DNA of 64,000 bases from Stenotrophomonas acidaminiphila (GCF_001431595.1 NZ_LDJO01000026.1:248001-312000); one strand, 5' to 3'; positions 8,209 through 19,433 are shown, numbered from the stretch's first letter. Notes: generated by a model from the letters alone, not told the origin. A program made the numbers and translations.

Positions 8209-9807
8209 ATGCGCGCCCTCCACACCTGTTCCCGACTGCTCCTGTCCCTTCTGGCGACGGCGCTGTGCAGCGCCTGCAATGGCAGCGCCAGCGACACTCC
8301 GGCCGGCGAGCCGCCCTTCCCCTACCAGGAAGCGGGCATCGCCGAACTGCAGGCGCGGATGACCGCCGGCGAGCTCGACAGCGTCACCCTCACCGATGCC
8401 TACCTGCGGCGCATCGCGCAGCTCGACCGTGCCGGGCCCGCGCTGCGCTCGGTGATCGAGCTCAACCCGGCCGCGCGCCGCGAAGCGGCGCAGCGCGACG
8501 CCGAACGCCGTGCCGGGCGCATCCGCGGCCCGTTGCACGGCATGCCGGTCCTGCTCAAGGACAACATCGCCGCCACGCCCATGCACAACACCGCCGGCTC
8601 GCTGGCGCTGAAGACGTTCCGCCCGCGGCGCGACGCTTTCCTGGTGCAGCGCCTGCGCGACGCCGGCGCGGTGATCCTGGGCAAGACCAACCTGAGCGAG
8701 TGGGCCAATTTCCGCTCCTCCGGTTCGACATCCGGCTGGAGCGCGGTGGGCGGGCAGACCCGCAACCCGTACGCGCTGGACCACAATCCCTGCGGCTCCA
8801 GTTCCGGCAGCGCCGTGGCCATCTCCGCCAACCTGGCGGTGGCCGCCATCGGCACCGAAACCGACGGCAGCATCGTCTGCCCGGCCGCGGTCAACGGCAT
8901 CGTCGGGCTCAAGCCCACCGTAGGCCTGGTCAGCCGCGACGGCATCATCCCGATTTCCTTCAGCCAGGACACCGCCGGACCGATGACCCGCAGCGTCGCC
9001 GATGCCGCGCTGCTGCTCGGGGCGATCGCCGGCCGCGACGAATCCGATCCCGCCACCGCTGGGATGCCCGGGCGGGCCGTATACGACTACGGCACCCGCC
9101 TGCGCCCCGACGCCCTGCGCGGCGCGCGCATCGGCGTGCTGCGCAACGCGCTCGCCGAGCGCGCGGAGATAAAGCCGGTGCTCGACCAGGCGGTGGCGGC
9201 GATGCGCGCCGCCGGTGCCACCGTCGTGGAAACCACGCTGCCCGGCGAAGGCGCTTGGGAAAAGGACGAGCAGACGGTGCTGCTGTATGAATTCAAGAGC
9301 GGGCTGAACCGGTATTTCCAGCAGTGGCGGACGCCGGTGGACTCGCTCGCCACCCTGATCGCGTTCAACCAGGCCAACGCCTCGCAGGAACTGCACCTGT
9401 TCGGCCAGGAATTGCTGCTGGAGGCCGAACAGTCCGGCACGCTCAAGGACCCGGCCTATATCGCCGCGCGCGGCAACGCCCGCCGGCTTGCCGGCCCCGA
9501 AGGCATCGACGCCGCACTGCGTGCCGACCGCCTCGATGCGCTGGTGGCACCTACCACCGGTGCCGCTTGGCGCACCACGCCCGGCCAGGGTGACGCCTAC
9601 CCCGGCGGCAGCTACGGCGCCGCCGCGGTCGCCGGCTACCCGAGCCTGAGCGTGCCCATGGGCCATGCCGGCGGCCTGCCGCTGGGGCTGCTGTTCATGG
9701 GCACCGCCTGGAGCGAGCCACGCCTGCTCGAACTGGGACACGCCTACGAACAACTGACCCGGGCGCGCAAGCCGCCGACCTTCGCGGATACCGCGCAGAC
9801 CCGTTGA
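8209..9807 (+). CDS. Exported amidase (amidase signature family)
   Basis: The enzyme (532 residues) belongs to the Ser-cisSer-Lys amidase family, which hydrolyses carboxylic amides. Lys117 (GMPVLLKDNI), the serine cluster at 197-199 (CGSSSGSA) and the nucleophile Ser221 (TETDGSIVCPA) are all in place. The first 23 residues form a signal peptide ending near CSAC, which could be a lipoprotein cleavage site, though Cys at -3 is unusual. The substrate is unknown; exported xanthomonad members are usually annotated only as amidases. The frame extends back to 7879 through the DUF2127 gene, so ATG 8209, which begins the signal peptide, is the likely start. Confidence 0.88.
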   Translation: MRALHTCSRLLLSLLATALCSACNGSASDTPAGEPPFPYQEAGIAELQARMTAGELDSVTLTDAYLRRIAQLDRAGPALRSVIELNPAARREAAQRDAERRAGRIRGPLHGMPVLLKDNIAATPMHNTAGSLALKTFRPRRDAFLVQRLRDAGAVILGKTNLSEWANFRSSGSTSGWSAVGGQTRNPYALDHNPCGSSSGSAVAISANLAVAAIGTETDGSIVCPAAVNGIVGLKPTVGLVSRDGIIPISFSQDTAGPMTRSVADAALLLGAIAGRDESDPATAGMPGRAVYDYGTRLRPDALRGARIGVLRNALAERAEIKPVLDQAVAAMRAAGATVVETTLPGEGAWEKDEQTVLLYEFKSGLNRYFQQWRTPVDSLATLIAFNQANASQELHLFGQELLLEAEQSGTLKDPAYIAARGNARRLAGPEGIDAALRADRLDALVAPTTGAAWRTTPGQGDAYPGGSYGAAAVAGYPSLSVPMGHAGGLPLGLLFMGTAWSEPRLLELGHAYEQLTRARKPPTFADTAQTR

Positions 9808-9828
9808 CGACCGCGGCGGCGATGCCGC

Positions 9829-10941
9829 CTACCCCGGCGCGCCATCCTCCGCGCCCGGTGAGCGGATGTCCGCGGGTCCGCCCCCGCGCGCCGGCTGCGG
9901 CACCCCGGCCGGATCCGCCATCTCCGCGCGCAGCCGCGGCAGCGCGGCCGGATGCTCGCGCATCAGGAAATCGATCATGCGCTCGCGCACGATGCAGCGC
10001 AGGTCGAAGGCATCGCCGGAGTTGCGCGCGCTCACCAGCAGCCGCACCTGGATGGCGTGCTCGCTCGCCTCGGTCACCTGGGTCACGCAGACCCGTCCGT
10101 CCCACAACGGCGACTCCCTGCAGATGCGCTCCAGCTCGGCGCGTACCGCCGCAACCGGGGTACGGTAGTCCAGCCACAGGAATGCGGTCCCCAGCAGGTC
10201 GGCGCTGCGCCGGGTCCAGTTCTGGAACGGGTTCTCGATGAACCAGGACAACGGCACCACCATGCGCCGCTCGTCCCAGATCCGCACCACCACGTAGGAA
10301 CTGCCGATCTCCTCGATCCGCCCCCACTCGCCTTCCACGATCACCACGTCGTCCAGCCGGATCGGCTGCGTCAGTGCGATCTGCAGGCCGGCGATCAGGT
10401 TGCCGAACACCGGCCTGGCGGCGATGCCGGCCACCAGCCCGACGATGCCCGCCGAGGCCAGCAGGGTCTTGCCGACCTGCCGCGCCTGCGGGAACGCCAG
10501 CAAGACCGTCGCCACGCCGAACAGCACGATCACGCCCATCAGCACCCGGCTCAGCACCCGGGTCTGGGTCTGGACGCGACGCGCGGCAAGATTGTCGGCC
10601 ATCTCGATCGGGTGGTTGCGCAGGATCGCGCGCTCGCCGGCGGCCACCGCCCGTACCAGCAGCCAGGTCAGGCATGCCACCACGCCCACGTGCAGCAGGC
10701 GCTGCATCACCTGCAGCGCCTTCCCGTCCAGCGGCGTGGCTCCCAGCGCCATCTCCAGGAACAACAGCGGCAGGAAGAACGCCAGCGGCAGGCTCACCAC
10801 GCGCACGATGCGCGCGCGCCGGTAGTCACGTCCCTGGGTGCGCCGGAACAGCCACAGCATCAGCGTCCAGACGACGAAGCCAGCGAGAATCGCCGCTCCC
10901 AGCGGCAATGCGTAGGTGCGAATGACGGTCCAGTCGGCCAT
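9829..10941 (-). CDS. Mechanosensitive channel of the MscS family
   Basis: This inner-membrane channel of 370 residues probably releases solutes when the membrane is stretched by osmotic downshock. Hydrophobic segments lie at about 10-31, 46-66, 83-100, 129-150 and 158-190. The last is the glycine/alanine-rich pore helix (LLASAGIVGLVAGIAARPVFGNLIAGLQIAL region). The MscS beta domain follows with DDVVIVEGEWGRIEEIGSSYVVVR and VPLSWFIENPFQNWTR. The C-terminal about 25 residues are Gly/Pro-rich and disordered. ATG 10941 is preceded by AGGAGG; the longer frame to 11001 adds 20 implausible residues. Its stop faces the amidase stop 21 bases away. Confidence 0.9.
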   Translation of the reverse strand: MADWTVIRTYALPLGAAILAGFVVWTLMLWLFRRTQGRDYRRARIVRVVSLPLAFFLPLLFLEMALGATPLDGKALQVMQRLLHVGVVACLTWLLVRAVAAGERAILRNHPIEMADNLAARRVQTQTRVLSRVLMGVIVLFGVATVLLAFPQARQVGKTLLASAGIVGLVAGIAARPVFGNLIAGLQIALTQPIRLDDVVIVEGEWGRIEEIGSSYVVVRIWDERRMVVPLSWFIENPFQNWTRRSADLLGTAFLWLDYRTPVAAVRAELERICRESPLWDGRVCVTQVTEASEHAIQVRLLVSARNSGDAFDLRCIVRERMIDFLMREHPAALPRLRAEMADPAGVPQPARGGGPADIRSPGAEDGAPG

Positions 10942-11108
10942 CGATGCGTGTCCTCCTGGGGATACGAAAGGATGTGCCGCCCATGATGCGCCAGAAACCA
11001 TGATCGCGATGTCATGCCACAGGCCGGGCGCTTGCCGCCGCCCTCACCGTTGTCGCCACGCTGGCTGCCCGCACGGTCGCGCGCAGCGACCGATACGCCA
11101 TGCCCGCC

Positions 11109-12494
<1,386 letters not shown>

Positions 12495-12543
12495 GCGATT
12501 ACCGTAGCGATAGCAGGGGGATACAGCGGAAAACCAAAGGAAC

Positions 12544-13059
12544 TCAGAACAGGCGTGTCCGGCGCGCGCGCAGGCCGGCATACAGCGCCCACGCACCCAG
12601 CAGCGCGAACCACACCAGGCTCCACATCGGCATGCTCAAGCCGAGGAAGGTCCAGTCGATGTTGCCGCAGTCGCCGGTGCCGGTAAGCACGGTACGGAAC
12701 ACCTCGAACGGGCCCATGGTCTCGCTCAGGAAACTCAGCGGCGGGCCGCAGCTGCTGCCCAGGTCCTTCGGCAGCAACTGCACGTACACGTGGCGCCCGG
12801 CAATGCCGGCGCCCACGGCCGCGGCGATGAACGCCAGCCCCCCGTATACGCCGCGCCCAGTGCGGGTGGATGGCCCGTGCAGCGCGCCCAACAGGAACAG
12901 CAGGCCCACCGCGGCGAAGGCGATGCGCTGGAAAATGCACAGCGGACAGGGCTCCAGGCCCATCTCCAGCTGCATCCAGATGGCGAACGCAAGAAGACCC
13001 GCGCAGGCCAGGAAGCCCAGCAGGCACTGCGCGCGGAAGCCCCAGCGCAAAGGATTCAT
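12544..13059 (-). CDS. dsbB: Disulfide bond formation protein DsbB
   Basis: DsbB is an inner-membrane enzyme that reoxidises periplasmic DsbA and passes the electrons to quinone. This 171-residue copy has four hydrophobic segments and both redox pairs: Cys38-Pro-Leu-Cys41 in the first periplasmic loop, and Cys104 with Cys131 in the second. The QR after the first pair (CIFQRI) is the conserved quinone-site arginine. ATG 13059 begins MNPLRWGFRAQ. It lies 49 bases upstream of the DAHP synthase start on the same strand, so the two may be cotranscribed, though no functional link is known. Confidence 0.95.
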   Translation of the reverse strand: MNPLRWGFRAQCLLGFLACAGLLAFAIWMQLEMGLEPCPLCIFQRIAFAAVGLLFLLGALHGPSTRTGRGVYGGLAFIAAAVGAGIAGRHVYVQLLPKDLGSSCGPPLSFLSETMGPFEVFRTVLTGTGDCGNIDWTFLGLSMPMWSLVWFALLGAWALYAGLRARRTRLF

Positions 13060-13291
13060 CGTGTCGTTCCGGATCAATGATCCAACAAGCGTAACAGGCC
13101 GGCGGCCGCACGACAGCATCCACCACGCGGAACGTACCGCAGATGCTCGGCGCCATGCGGCTGCCGGAGCGCACCATGCCATGCACTGCACATCGATCGC
13201 GCCCGGGCCGCGGCGAACGGTACCGGCCCCGACGCCGGCGCGTCCGGACGGTGCGCCCGTCCAGCTACGCGGCCGGAAAGTCCGGACTCCG

Positions 13292-13327
13292 GAAAAGCGA
13301 AAAGCCCGGGCGAGGCCGGGCTTTTCG
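13292..13327 (-). terminator. Terminator at the end of the alpha operon (after rplQ)
   Basis: A perfect 12-bp stem (13298-13309 with 13316-13327) with a six-base loop starts 26 bases after the rplQ stop and is followed on the minus strand by CTTTTCC. It ends the ribosomal-protein block. Confidence 0.9.
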
Positions 13328-13353
13328 TTTCAGGCTCGTTGCGGAAGGCGCGA

Positions 13354-13740
13354 TTACTCGGCCACTTCCTCGGCAACGGCGGCCGGACGGTCCACCAGCT
13401 CGACGTAGGCCATCGGCGCGTTGTCGCCGGCACGGAAGCCGCACTTCAGCAGGCGCAGGTAGCCGCCCGGACGGCTGGCGTAGCGCGGGCCCAGCACGGT
13501 GAACAGGTTGCCGACGGCTTCCTTGTCACGCAGGCGGGCGAAAGCCAGGCGGCGGTTGGCGACGGAGTCGACCTTGGCCAGGGTGATCAGCGGCTCGGCG
13601 ACGCGGCGCAGTTCCTTCGCCTTCGGCAGGGTGGTCTTGATCAGCTCGTGCTTGAACAGCGAGGCGGCCATGTTCTTGAACATCGCTTCGCGGTGGGCGC
13701 TGGTGCGGTTGAACTTGCGGCCCGACTTCTGGTGGCGCAT
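13354..13740 (-). CDS. rplQ: 50S ribosomal protein L17
   Basis: L17 is an essential large-subunit protein near the exit tunnel. The 128 residues begin [20 protein letters not shown], the invariant family start, and include the helix [21 protein letters not shown]. The C-terminus ends in a short acidic-alanine tail (AAVAEEVAE). It is the last gene of the alpha operon, 191 bases after rpoA, an unusually wide gap containing a strong hairpin. A strong terminator follows. Confidence 0.98.
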   Translation of the reverse strand: MRHQKSGRKFNRTSAHREAMFKNMAASLFKHELIKTTLPKAKELRRVAEPLITLAKVDSVANRRLAFARLRDKEAVGNLFTVLGPRYASRPGGYLRLLKCGFRAGDNAPMAYVELVDRPAAVAEEVAE

Positions 13741-13892
13741 GGGTCTATTCCTTGGTCAATGATGGTTCGTTGGACTTCGTTGTCGCCTTCCTGGCGCTGC
13801 TGCTGTGGACTGCGGGTGGTCCTGGTCGCCCTGCTCCCTGGACGACCGGCACCGTGGCTTTCAAGCCATCGGCGCGGGTACTGCATGCTGCA

Positions 13893-13920
13893 TTCCCCGC
13901 ATGGTCACCCATGCGGGGAA
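13893..13920 (-). other. Hairpin between rpoA and rplQ
   Basis: A perfect 10-bp stem (TTCCCCGCAT with ATGCGGGGAA) with an eight-base loop begins 12 bases after the rpoA stop. There is no U-tract. In this position it could slow 3' decay of the rpoA message or lower rplQ expression relative to it. Confidence 0.5.
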
Positions 13921-13931
13921 ACAGGGTTTGC

Positions 13932-14930
13932 TCAGCCCAGCATGCCGTGGGCGGAGACGCCGGCCGGCGGCCAGTTCTCCAGCTTCATGCCGAGCGACAG
14001 GCCACGCTGGGCCAGCACTTCCTTGATCTCGGTCAGCGACTTCTTGCCGAGGTTCGGGGTCTTGAGCAGCTCCACTTCGGTCTTCTGGATCAGATCGCCG
14101 ATGTAGTAGATGCTTTCGGCCTTCAGGCAGTTGGCCGAACGGACGGTCAGCTCCAGGTCGTCGATCGGGCGCAGCAGCACCGGATCCACGCCGTTGTTGG
14201 CCGGCTTGGCCGCACCGCGGTCGCGGTGGGTGAAGTCACCGAACACCGAGAGCTGATCGCTGAGGATGTCGGCCGCGGTGCGGACGGCTTCCTCGGCATC
14301 GATCGTGCCGTTGGTTTCGATATCGATGACCAGCTTGTCCAGGTCGGTGCGCTGTTCGACGCGGGCCGCTTCCACGGCGTAGGCGACGCGGCGGACCGGC
14401 GAGAACGAGGCGTCCAGGACCAGGCGGCCGATGGCACGGGTTTCTTCGTCCGGACGACGACGCGAAGCCGCCGGCTGGTAGCCGAAGCCACGCTCGACCT
14501 TCAGGCGCATGTTGATCGCCGTGTCCTTGGTCAGGTTGCAGATGATCTGCTCGCCGTTGAGGACTTCGACGTTGTGGTCGACCTTGATGTCGGCGGCAGT
14601 CACCACACCCGGACCCTGCTTGGACAGGGAGATGGTGGCACTGTCACCGGAATGCATGCGGATGGCCACGTCCTTCAGGTTGAGCAGGACTTCGAGCACG
14701 TCCTCCTGCAGCCCTTCGACCGTGGTGTACTCATGCAGCACGCCGTCGATCTCGACTTCCGTGATGGCGAAGCCCGGGATGGACGACAGCAGCACGCGAC
14801 GCAGGGCATTGCCCAGCGTATGCCCGTAACCCCGCTCCAAGGGCTCGATAACGACCTTGGCGCGGGTGTCGGTAAGGCGTTCGATCTGCGGACCGCGGGG
14901 ACGCAGAACCTGGTTGGCGGTAACCGTCAT
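13932..14930 (-). CDS. rpoA: RNA polymerase alpha subunit
   Basis: Alpha dimerises to nucleate assembly of the RNA polymerase core and binds UP elements and activators through its C-terminal domain. The 332 residues comprise the N-terminal domain ([28 protein letters not shown] at about 24-51), a linker and the helix-hairpin-helix CTD ([30 protein letters not shown]). The CTD keeps the DNA-binding residues in the NLGKKSL segment. It is fourth in the alpha operon, 55 bases after rpsD. Confidence 0.98.
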   Translation of the reverse strand: MTVTANQVLRPRGPQIERLTDTRAKVVIEPLERGYGHTLGNALRRVLLSSIPGFAITEVEIDGVLHEYTTVEGLQEDVLEVLLNLKDVAIRMHSGDSATISLSKQGPGVVTAADIKVDHNVEVLNGEQIICNLTKDTAINMRLKVERGFGYQPAASRRRPDEETRAIGRLVLDASFSPVRRVAYAVEAARVEQRTDLDKLVIDIETNGTIDAEEAVRTAADILSDQLSVFGDFTHRDRGAAKPANNGVDPVLLRPIDDLELTVRSANCLKAESIYYIGDLIQKTEVELLKTPNLGKKSLTEIKEVLAQRGLSLGMKLENWPPAGVSAHGMLG

Positions 14931-14985
14931 GTTGCGGGTTCTCCTAGTGAACCCCCGGCCGTCGCCGAGGGTTCTCCAATGTGAA

Positions 14986-15615
14986 TTACTTCGAGTACAG
15001 CTCGACGATCAGCGCTTCGTTGATGTCCGCCGGCAGGTCGGCGCGATCCGGCACGGCCTTGAACACGCCGCTGAACTTCTTCGAATCGACTTCCACCCAC
15101 GACGGGCTCAGGTCATGCTGTTCGGCGATGGTCAGGGCTTCCTGGACACGCAGCTGCTTGGCAGCCTTTTCCGACAGGGCGATCGCGTCGCCGGCCTTGA
15201 CCTGGTACGAGGCCAGGTTGACCGACTTGCCGTTCACGGTGACGCCGCGGTGCGAGACCAGCTGGCGCGCGGCCGGACGGGTCACGGCGAAGCCCATGCG
15301 GTAGACGACGTTGTCCAAGCGGGTTTCCAGCAGCTGCAGCAGGTTCTCGCCGGTGTTGCCCTTCTTGGTCGAGGCCTTCTTGTAGTAATTGCGGAACTGG
15401 CGCTCCAGCAGGCCGTAGATGCGCTTGACCTTCTGCTTCTCGCGCAGCTGGGTGGCGTAGTCGGACAGCTTGCCCTTGCGGGCGGTGGCGCCGTGCTGGC
15501 CGGGCTTCTGCTCCAGCTTGCACTTGGAGTCCAGCGCACGGGCCGGGCTCTTCAGCGACAGGTCGGCGCCTTCGCGACGGGCGAGCTTACAGGTAGGACC
15601 GATATAACGAGCCAT
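14986..15615 (-). CDS. rpsD: 30S ribosomal protein S4
   Basis: S4 is a primary 16S rRNA binder that starts small-subunit assembly and, in E. coli, represses its own alpha operon by binding the rpsM leader. The 209 residues begin [19 protein letters not shown], and the S4 RNA-binding domain lies at about 98-160 ([21 protein letters not shown]). Only Cys9 and Cys32 of the zinc cysteines remain, so this is the zinc-free form. Whether it regulates the long leader at 16392-16718 is an open question raised by this window. Confidence 0.98.
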   Translation of the reverse strand: MARYIGPTCKLARREGADLSLKSPARALDSKCKLEQKPGQHGATARKGKLSDYATQLREKQKVKRIYGLLERQFRNYYKKASTKKGNTGENLLQLLETRLDNVVYRMGFAVTRPAARQLVSHRGVTVNGKSVNLASYQVKAGDAIALSEKAAKQLRVQEALTIAEQHDLSPSWVEVDSKKFSGVFKAVPDRADLPADINEALIVELYSK

Positions 15616-15629
15616 TTCTTATCGCTCCT

Positions 15630-16022
15630 TTAGACGCGACGCTTCTTCGGCGGACGGCACCCGTTGTGCGGGATCGGCGTCACGTCGATGATGTTGGTGA
15701 TCTTGTAGCCGACGTTGTTCAGCGAACGCACGGCCGACTCACGGCCCGGACCCGGGCCCTTGATGCGGACTTCCAGCGACTTCACGCCGTAGTCCAGCGC
15801 GGCCTTGCCGGCCTTCTCGGCGGCAACCTGCGCAGCGAACGGGGTCGACTTGCGCGAACCGCGGAAGCCGGCACCACCGGAGGTCGCCCAGGACAGTGCA
15901 TTGCCCTGGCGGTCGGTGATGGTCACGATGGTGTTGTTGAAAGAAGCGTGGACGTGGGCGACGCCGTCGGTGATGACGCGCTTGATCTTCTTCTTGGTCT
16001 TAGCAGCAGCGGGCTTAGCCAT
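15630..16022 (-). CDS. rpsK: 30S ribosomal protein S11
   Basis: S11 forms part of the platform of the small subunit near the mRNA exit channel. The 130-residue sequence has a lysine-rich start ([11 protein letters not shown]) and the core [19 protein letters not shown], ending with [15 protein letters not shown], the invariant C-terminus. It lies 12 bases after rpsM and 14 bases before rpsD, consistent with tight cotranscription. Confidence 0.98.
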   Translation of the reverse strand: MAKPAAAKTKKKIKRVITDGVAHVHASFNNTIVTITDRQGNALSWATSGGAGFRGSRKSTPFAAQVAAEKAGKAALDYGVKSLEVRIKGPGPGRESAVRSLNNVGYKITNIIDVTPIPHNGCRPPKKRRV

Positions 16023-16034
16023 TTTCTAGGTCCC

Positions 16035-16391
16035 TTACTTCTTAAGCGCCTTGCGCGGACCCTTGCGGGTGCGTGCGTTGGTCTTGGTGCGCTGACCACG
16101 CAGCGGCAGGCCGCGACGGTGACGCAGGCCGCGGTAGCAGCCCAGGTCCATCAGGCGCTTGATGGCGATGCCGACTTCACGACGCAGGTCGCCTTCGACG
16201 ATGTACTTGCCCACTTCGAGGCGCAGACGGTCGATTTCCGGCTCCGACAGGTCGCGGATCTTGGTGGTCGAAGTAACGCCTGCGGCTTCGCAGACCTTCT
16301 TCGAGCGGGTACGGCCGATGCCGTAAATGCTTTGCAACCCGACCCAGACATGCTTCTGGGCTGGCAGGTTGACGCCTGCAATACGCGCCAT
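16035..16391 (-). CDS. rpsM: 30S ribosomal protein S13
   Basis: S13 sits in the 30S head and contacts the P-site tRNA and 50S bridge. The protein has 118 residues, beginning [26 protein letters not shown] and ending with the basic tail [20 protein letters not shown]. An in-frame extension to 16529 lies in the leader and is not protein-like, so ATG 16391 is used. It is the first gene of the alpha operon here; the rpmJ (L36) gene that precedes it in E. coli is absent. Confidence 0.97.
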   Translation of the reverse strand: MARIAGVNLPAQKHVWVGLQSIYGIGRTRSKKVCEAAGVTSTTKIRDLSEPEIDRLRLEVGKYIVEGDLRREVGIAIKRLMDLGCYRGLRHRRGLPLRGQRTKTNARTRKGPRKALKK

Positions 16392-16718
16392 GACGCGGTT
16401 CTCCAGCTGAGTGATGGCCGAATGCGCACCGCATGGCGCGCCATTCCGGCAGGATGGATCAAAAAAGTGAACTAGCGATTCTAACAAGGTCCCGGTTTGC
16501 TTGGAAGCCCGTGGAACACAAGGTTCCATGAGCCCGGCGTGGGGAGTGTGCCCATGCTCCGGCGCCGGATGTGCCTGGCAGGGAGATTTCTCTCCAGGCC
16601 GCCCGCGCTACTCCCGCGCGGAACTACCACATCACACCCCCACCCGAGACCGCTGCGGGGGCCGCCCTTCTGTCTGGAAGGCCCGCCCGGGGAACCCAGG
16701 GCGGCCTTCTCGCTATGA
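16392..16718 (-). promoter_or_regulatory. Long structured 5' leader of the alpha operon
   Basis: Between the predicted start site near 16718 and the rpsM ATG are about 330 bases with no gene. They fold readily. One stem-loop is at 16677-16709 (GAAGGCC-GCCC with GGGCGGGCCTTC). Near 16576-16605 GGAGA and TCTCC close a GAAA loop inside a longer GCCTGG/CCAGGC stem, and CCGCGC/GCGCGG pair nearby. Closer to rpsM, TGGAAC pairs with GTTCCA. The regulator is unknown; S4 is the obvious candidate from the E. coli precedent. Confidence 0.5.
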
Positions 16719-16725
16719 AGCGGAA

Positions 16726-16754
16726 AGTATAACGGGGGAATCAGCCGCGTGCAA
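16726..16754 (-). promoter_or_regulatory. Sigma70-type promoter of the alpha operon inside the end of secY
   Basis: On the minus strand TTGCAC (16749-16754) and TATACT (16726-16731) are spaced by exactly 17 bases, matching 4 and 5 of 6 consensus positions. The -35 lies in the last codons of secY and the -10 just after its stop. Transcription would begin near 16718, giving rpsM-rpsK-rpsD-rpoA-rplQ their own promoter. Confidence 0.75.
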
Positions 16755-18096
16755 AACCACCGCGGTTGCCACCCTTCAGGTTGGCCTTCTTCAGCAGGCT
16801 CTCGTACTGGTGCGACATCAGGTGCGCCTGCACCTGGGCGATGAAGTCCATCACCACCACCACCACGATCAGCAGCGAGGTGCCACCGAAGTAGAACGAG
16901 GCATTGAGCTGGGTGCGCATCAGTTCCGGCAGCAGGCACACGATCACCAGGTACAGCGAGCCGGCCGCGGTCAGGCGGGTCAGCACCGCGTCGATGTACT
17001 CGGCGGTGGCCTTGCCCGGACGGATGCCCGGGATCAGCGCGCCAGACTTCTTCAGGTTGTCGGCGGTTTCCTGCGAGTTGAACACCAGCGCGGTATAGAA
17101 GAACGCGAAACCGGTGATCAGCGCGGCGAACACGATCATGTGCAGCGGCTCGCCCGGACCCAGCGCGTTGGCCACCTTCTGCAGCCAGGTCGCGGAGCTG
17201 GCCTGGCCGGACCACATCGCCAGCGTTGCCGGGAAGGCCAGGATGCTGGAAGCGAAGATCGCCGGGATCACGCCCGCCATGTTGAGCTTCAGCGGCAGGA
17301 ACGAGGTCTGGTTCATGTACGCATTGCGGCCACCCTGGCGCCGTGCGTAGTTGACCGTGATGCGACGCTGGCCGCGCTCGACGAACACCACGAAATAGGT
17401 GAACGCCAGCACCACGATGACGATCAGCAGCAGCGAGATGAAGCTCATGTTGCCGTCACGGTAGGCATCCAGCGTGTGGATGACCGCTGCCGGCAGGCCG
17501 GCGACGATGCCGGCGAAGATGATCAGCGAGACACCGTTGCCGATACCGCGCTCGGTGACCTGCTCGCCGACCCACATCAGGAAGATGGTGCCGGCAGTCA
17601 GCGCGACCACGGCGGTGAGCACGAAGCCCATGCCCGGCGCATAGACGACCGGCGCGCCGCCCGGCGACACCTGGTTCTGCAGCGCCAGGGCGATGCTGCC
17701 GCCCTGCACGATGGCCAGGAGCACCGCGCCGATGCGCGAATACTGGGTGATCTTGCGGCGGCCCGACTCGCCTTCCTTCTGCATCGCCTTGAGCGCGGGG
17801 AAGATATGGACCGCCAGCTGCATCACGATCGATGCCGAGATGTACGGCATCACGTTCAACGCGAAGATGCTGAAACGGTGCAGGGCGCCGCCCGAGAACA
17901 TGTTGAACATGTCCACGATACCGCCGCCCTGCGCCTGCATCAGCGCAAGCATGGCATCGGGATTGACGCCCGGCACCGGCACGTAGCAGCCGATGCGATA
18001 GACGAGCAATGCCCCGACTACGAACAGAAGACGCTGGCGAAGTTCAGTGAACTTGCCCATTCCGCCCGCGAGGTTACCGATGCCAGCTTGCGCCAT
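16741..18096 (-). CDS. secY: Protein translocase subunit SecY
   Basis: SecY forms the protein-conducting channel of the inner membrane with SecE and SecG. The 451-residue sequence has ten hydrophobic segments, the plug region after [14 protein letters not shown], and the cytoplasmic loop [38 protein letters not shown] that contacts SecA and ribosomes. ATG 18096 follows AGGAGTAAC and comes seven bases after the rplO stop; the longer frame would overlap rplO. It is the last gene of the spc operon, and its 3' end carries the next operon's promoter. Confidence 0.97.
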   Translation of the reverse strand: MAQAGIGNLAGGMGKFTELRQRLLFVVGALLVYRIGCYVPVPGVNPDAMLALMQAQGGGIVDMFNMFSGGALHRFSIFALNVMPYISASIVMQLAVHIFPALKAMQKEGESGRRKITQYSRIGAVLLAIVQGGSIALALQNQVSPGGAPVVYAPGMGFVLTAVVALTAGTIFLMWVGEQVTERGIGNGVSLIIFAGIVAGLPAAVIHTLDAYRDGNMSFISLLLIVIVVLAFTYFVVFVERGQRRITVNYARRQGGRNAYMNQTSFLPLKLNMAGVIPAIFASSILAFPATLAMWSGQASSATWLQKVANALGPGEPLHMIVFAALITGFAFFYTALVFNSQETADNLKKSGALIPGIRPGKATAEYIDAVLTRLTAAGSLYLVIVCLLPELMRTQLNASFYFGGTSLLIVVVVVMDFIAQVQAHLMSHQYESLLKKANLKGGNRGGFARG

Positions 18097-18103
18097 GTTC
18101 CAG

Positions 18104-18547
18104 TTACTCCTGTACGCTGCCGCCGGCAGCTTCGATCGCGGCCTTGGCACCGGCCGTGGCGGCGACGCCCTTCAGGGTGAACGCCTTGGTCACGTCGCCC
18201 TTGACGACGATCTTGGCCTTCTTGGCGGTGCTCGGAACCAGCTTGGCGGCACGCAGGGCGGCGAAATCGATCTCGCCGGCCGGCAGCTTGTCCAGCTGGT
18301 ACAGCAGCACTTCAGCGGTGTCCTTGGCGATCGGCGAACGGAAGCCGATCTTCGGCAGACGACGCTGCATGGGGGTCTGGCCGCCTTCGAAGCCAGCCTT
18401 GATCTTGCCGCCACCCTTGCGGGCGAACGAACCCTTGTGGCCGCGGCCGGCGGTCTTGCCCAGGCCCGAGCCGATACCACGACCGACGCGGGTGCGCTCG
18501 GTGCGGGCGCCCGGAGCCGGGCTCAGTTCATTGAGACGCAGAGTCAT
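18104..18547 (-). CDS. rplO: 50S ribosomal protein L15
   Basis: L15 joins late in 50S assembly. The 147 residues start [24 protein letters not shown] and contain the glycine-rich basic stretch [41 protein letters not shown] that threads into 23S rRNA. It sits six bases after rpmD and seven before secY in the spc operon, the same order as in E. coli. Confidence 0.98.
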   Translation of the reverse strand: MTLRLNELSPAPGARTERTRVGRGIGSGLGKTAGRGHKGSFARKGGGKIKAGFEGGQTPMQRRLPKIGFRSPIAKDTAEVLLYQLDKLPAGEIDFAALRAAKLVPSTAKKAKIVVKGDVTKAFTLKGVAATAGAKAAIEAAGGSVQE

Positions 18548-18553
18548 GGTCGA

Positions 18554-18745
18554 TTACTCCTCAACCTGGACGAGGTACTGAACCTTGTTGATCAGGCCGC
18601 GAACCTGCGGGCTGTCCTTCAGTTCACGCACATCGTTGAGCTTGTTCAGGCCCAGGGCACGCACCGACAGGCGGTGACGCGACTGGGTTCCACGCAGGCC
18701 GCGCACCAGGCGCACCTTCACGGTCTTGTTGGACTCATTAGCCAT
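18554..18745 (-). CDS. rpmD: 50S ribosomal protein L30
   Basis: L30 is a small protein of the 50S subunit. This copy has 63 residues, starting [16 protein letters not shown] and containing [20 protein letters not shown]. The start at 18745 is used because the nine residues upstream (MARRWRNST) lie within rpsE and are not family-like. Its first eight bases overlap the end of rpsE, suggesting coupled translation. Confidence 0.97.
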   Translation of the reverse strand: MANESNKTVKVRLVRGLRGTQSRHRLSVRALGLNKLNDVRELKDSPQVRGLINKVQYLVQVEE

Positions 18746-19280
18746 GGTTGAGTTCCTCCACCTTCTTGCCACGCTTGGCCGCGATGCGCGCCGGCGACTG
18801 CATGCCGGCCAGGCCCTTCACGGTGGCGCGGACCAGGTTGATCGGGTTGCGCGAACCGGTGGCCTTGGCCAGCACGTTCTTCACGCCAACCGCTTCCAGG
18901 ACGGCGCGCATGGCACCGCCGGCGATCACGCCGGTACCTTCCGAGGCGGGCTGCATGAACACGCGGGCCGCACCGTGGCCGTCCTTGACCGGATGCCACA
19001 GGGTGCCGTTGTTCAGGTCGACGTTGACCAGGTTCTTGCGGGCCTGCTCCATCGACTTCTGGATGGCGACCGGCACTTCGCGCGCCTTGCCATAGCCGAA
19101 ACCGACCTTGCCTTCGCCGTCGCCGACCACGGTCAGGGCGGTGAAGGTGAACTGGCGGCCACCCTTGACGGTCTTGCTGACGCGGTTGACCGCGACCAGC
19201 TTCTCGATCATGCCGTCGTCGATCTTCTCTTCGCGGTTGCGGTCGCGGTCGCGACCCCGCTGCTGACGTTCTTCTGCCAT
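18738..19280 (-). CDS. rpsE: 30S ribosomal protein S5
   Basis: S5 lines the mRNA entry tunnel and affects decoding fidelity. The protein has 180 residues with a charged N-terminal extension ([16 protein letters not shown]), the dsRNA-binding-like segment [21 protein letters not shown] and the loop [21 protein letters not shown]. The loop around [11 protein letters not shown] appears wild type for spectinomycin sensitivity. It is 160 bases after rplR, a wide gap with two hairpins. Confidence 0.97.
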   Translation of the reverse strand: MAEERQQRGRDRDRNREEKIDDGMIEKLVAVNRVSKTVKGGRQFTFTALTVVGDGEGKVGFGYGKAREVPVAIQKSMEQARKNLVNVDLNNGTLWHPVKDGHGAARVFMQPASEGTGVIAGGAMRAVLEAVGVKNVLAKATGSRNPINLVRATVKGLAGMQSPARIAAKRGKKVEELNHG

Positions 19281-19378
19281 GTTGATTCCTTGGTTGTTGG
19301 GTATGTACGGCTCGGGGCCGCTTATGGTTGTGGAATGACGCGTTGTTCCGGTGGGCCGCTGCAGAAGAACGGCGCCGT

Positions 19379-19433
19379 CCGGCCTCGCTCAGGCCGGCGA
19401 GCGGGCGGGCAGGAGCCGACAAGGCCCCTGCCC
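19379..19433 (-). other. Two hairpins in the rplR-rpsE gap
   Basis: The 160-base gap holds a stem of 11 bp with one mismatch (19407-19417 with 19423-19433) soon after the rplR stop, and a perfect 7-bp stem (19379-19385 with 19391-19397). Neither has a U-tract. They may set message stability or relative expression within the spc operon. Confidence 0.45.

Noticed and set aside
16392..16740. rpmJ (L36) gene between secY and rpsM
   Set aside because: Searched for an MKVR- or MKVL-type start with the expected cysteines; none found on either strand. Open frames there, such as 16497-16718, look non-coding.
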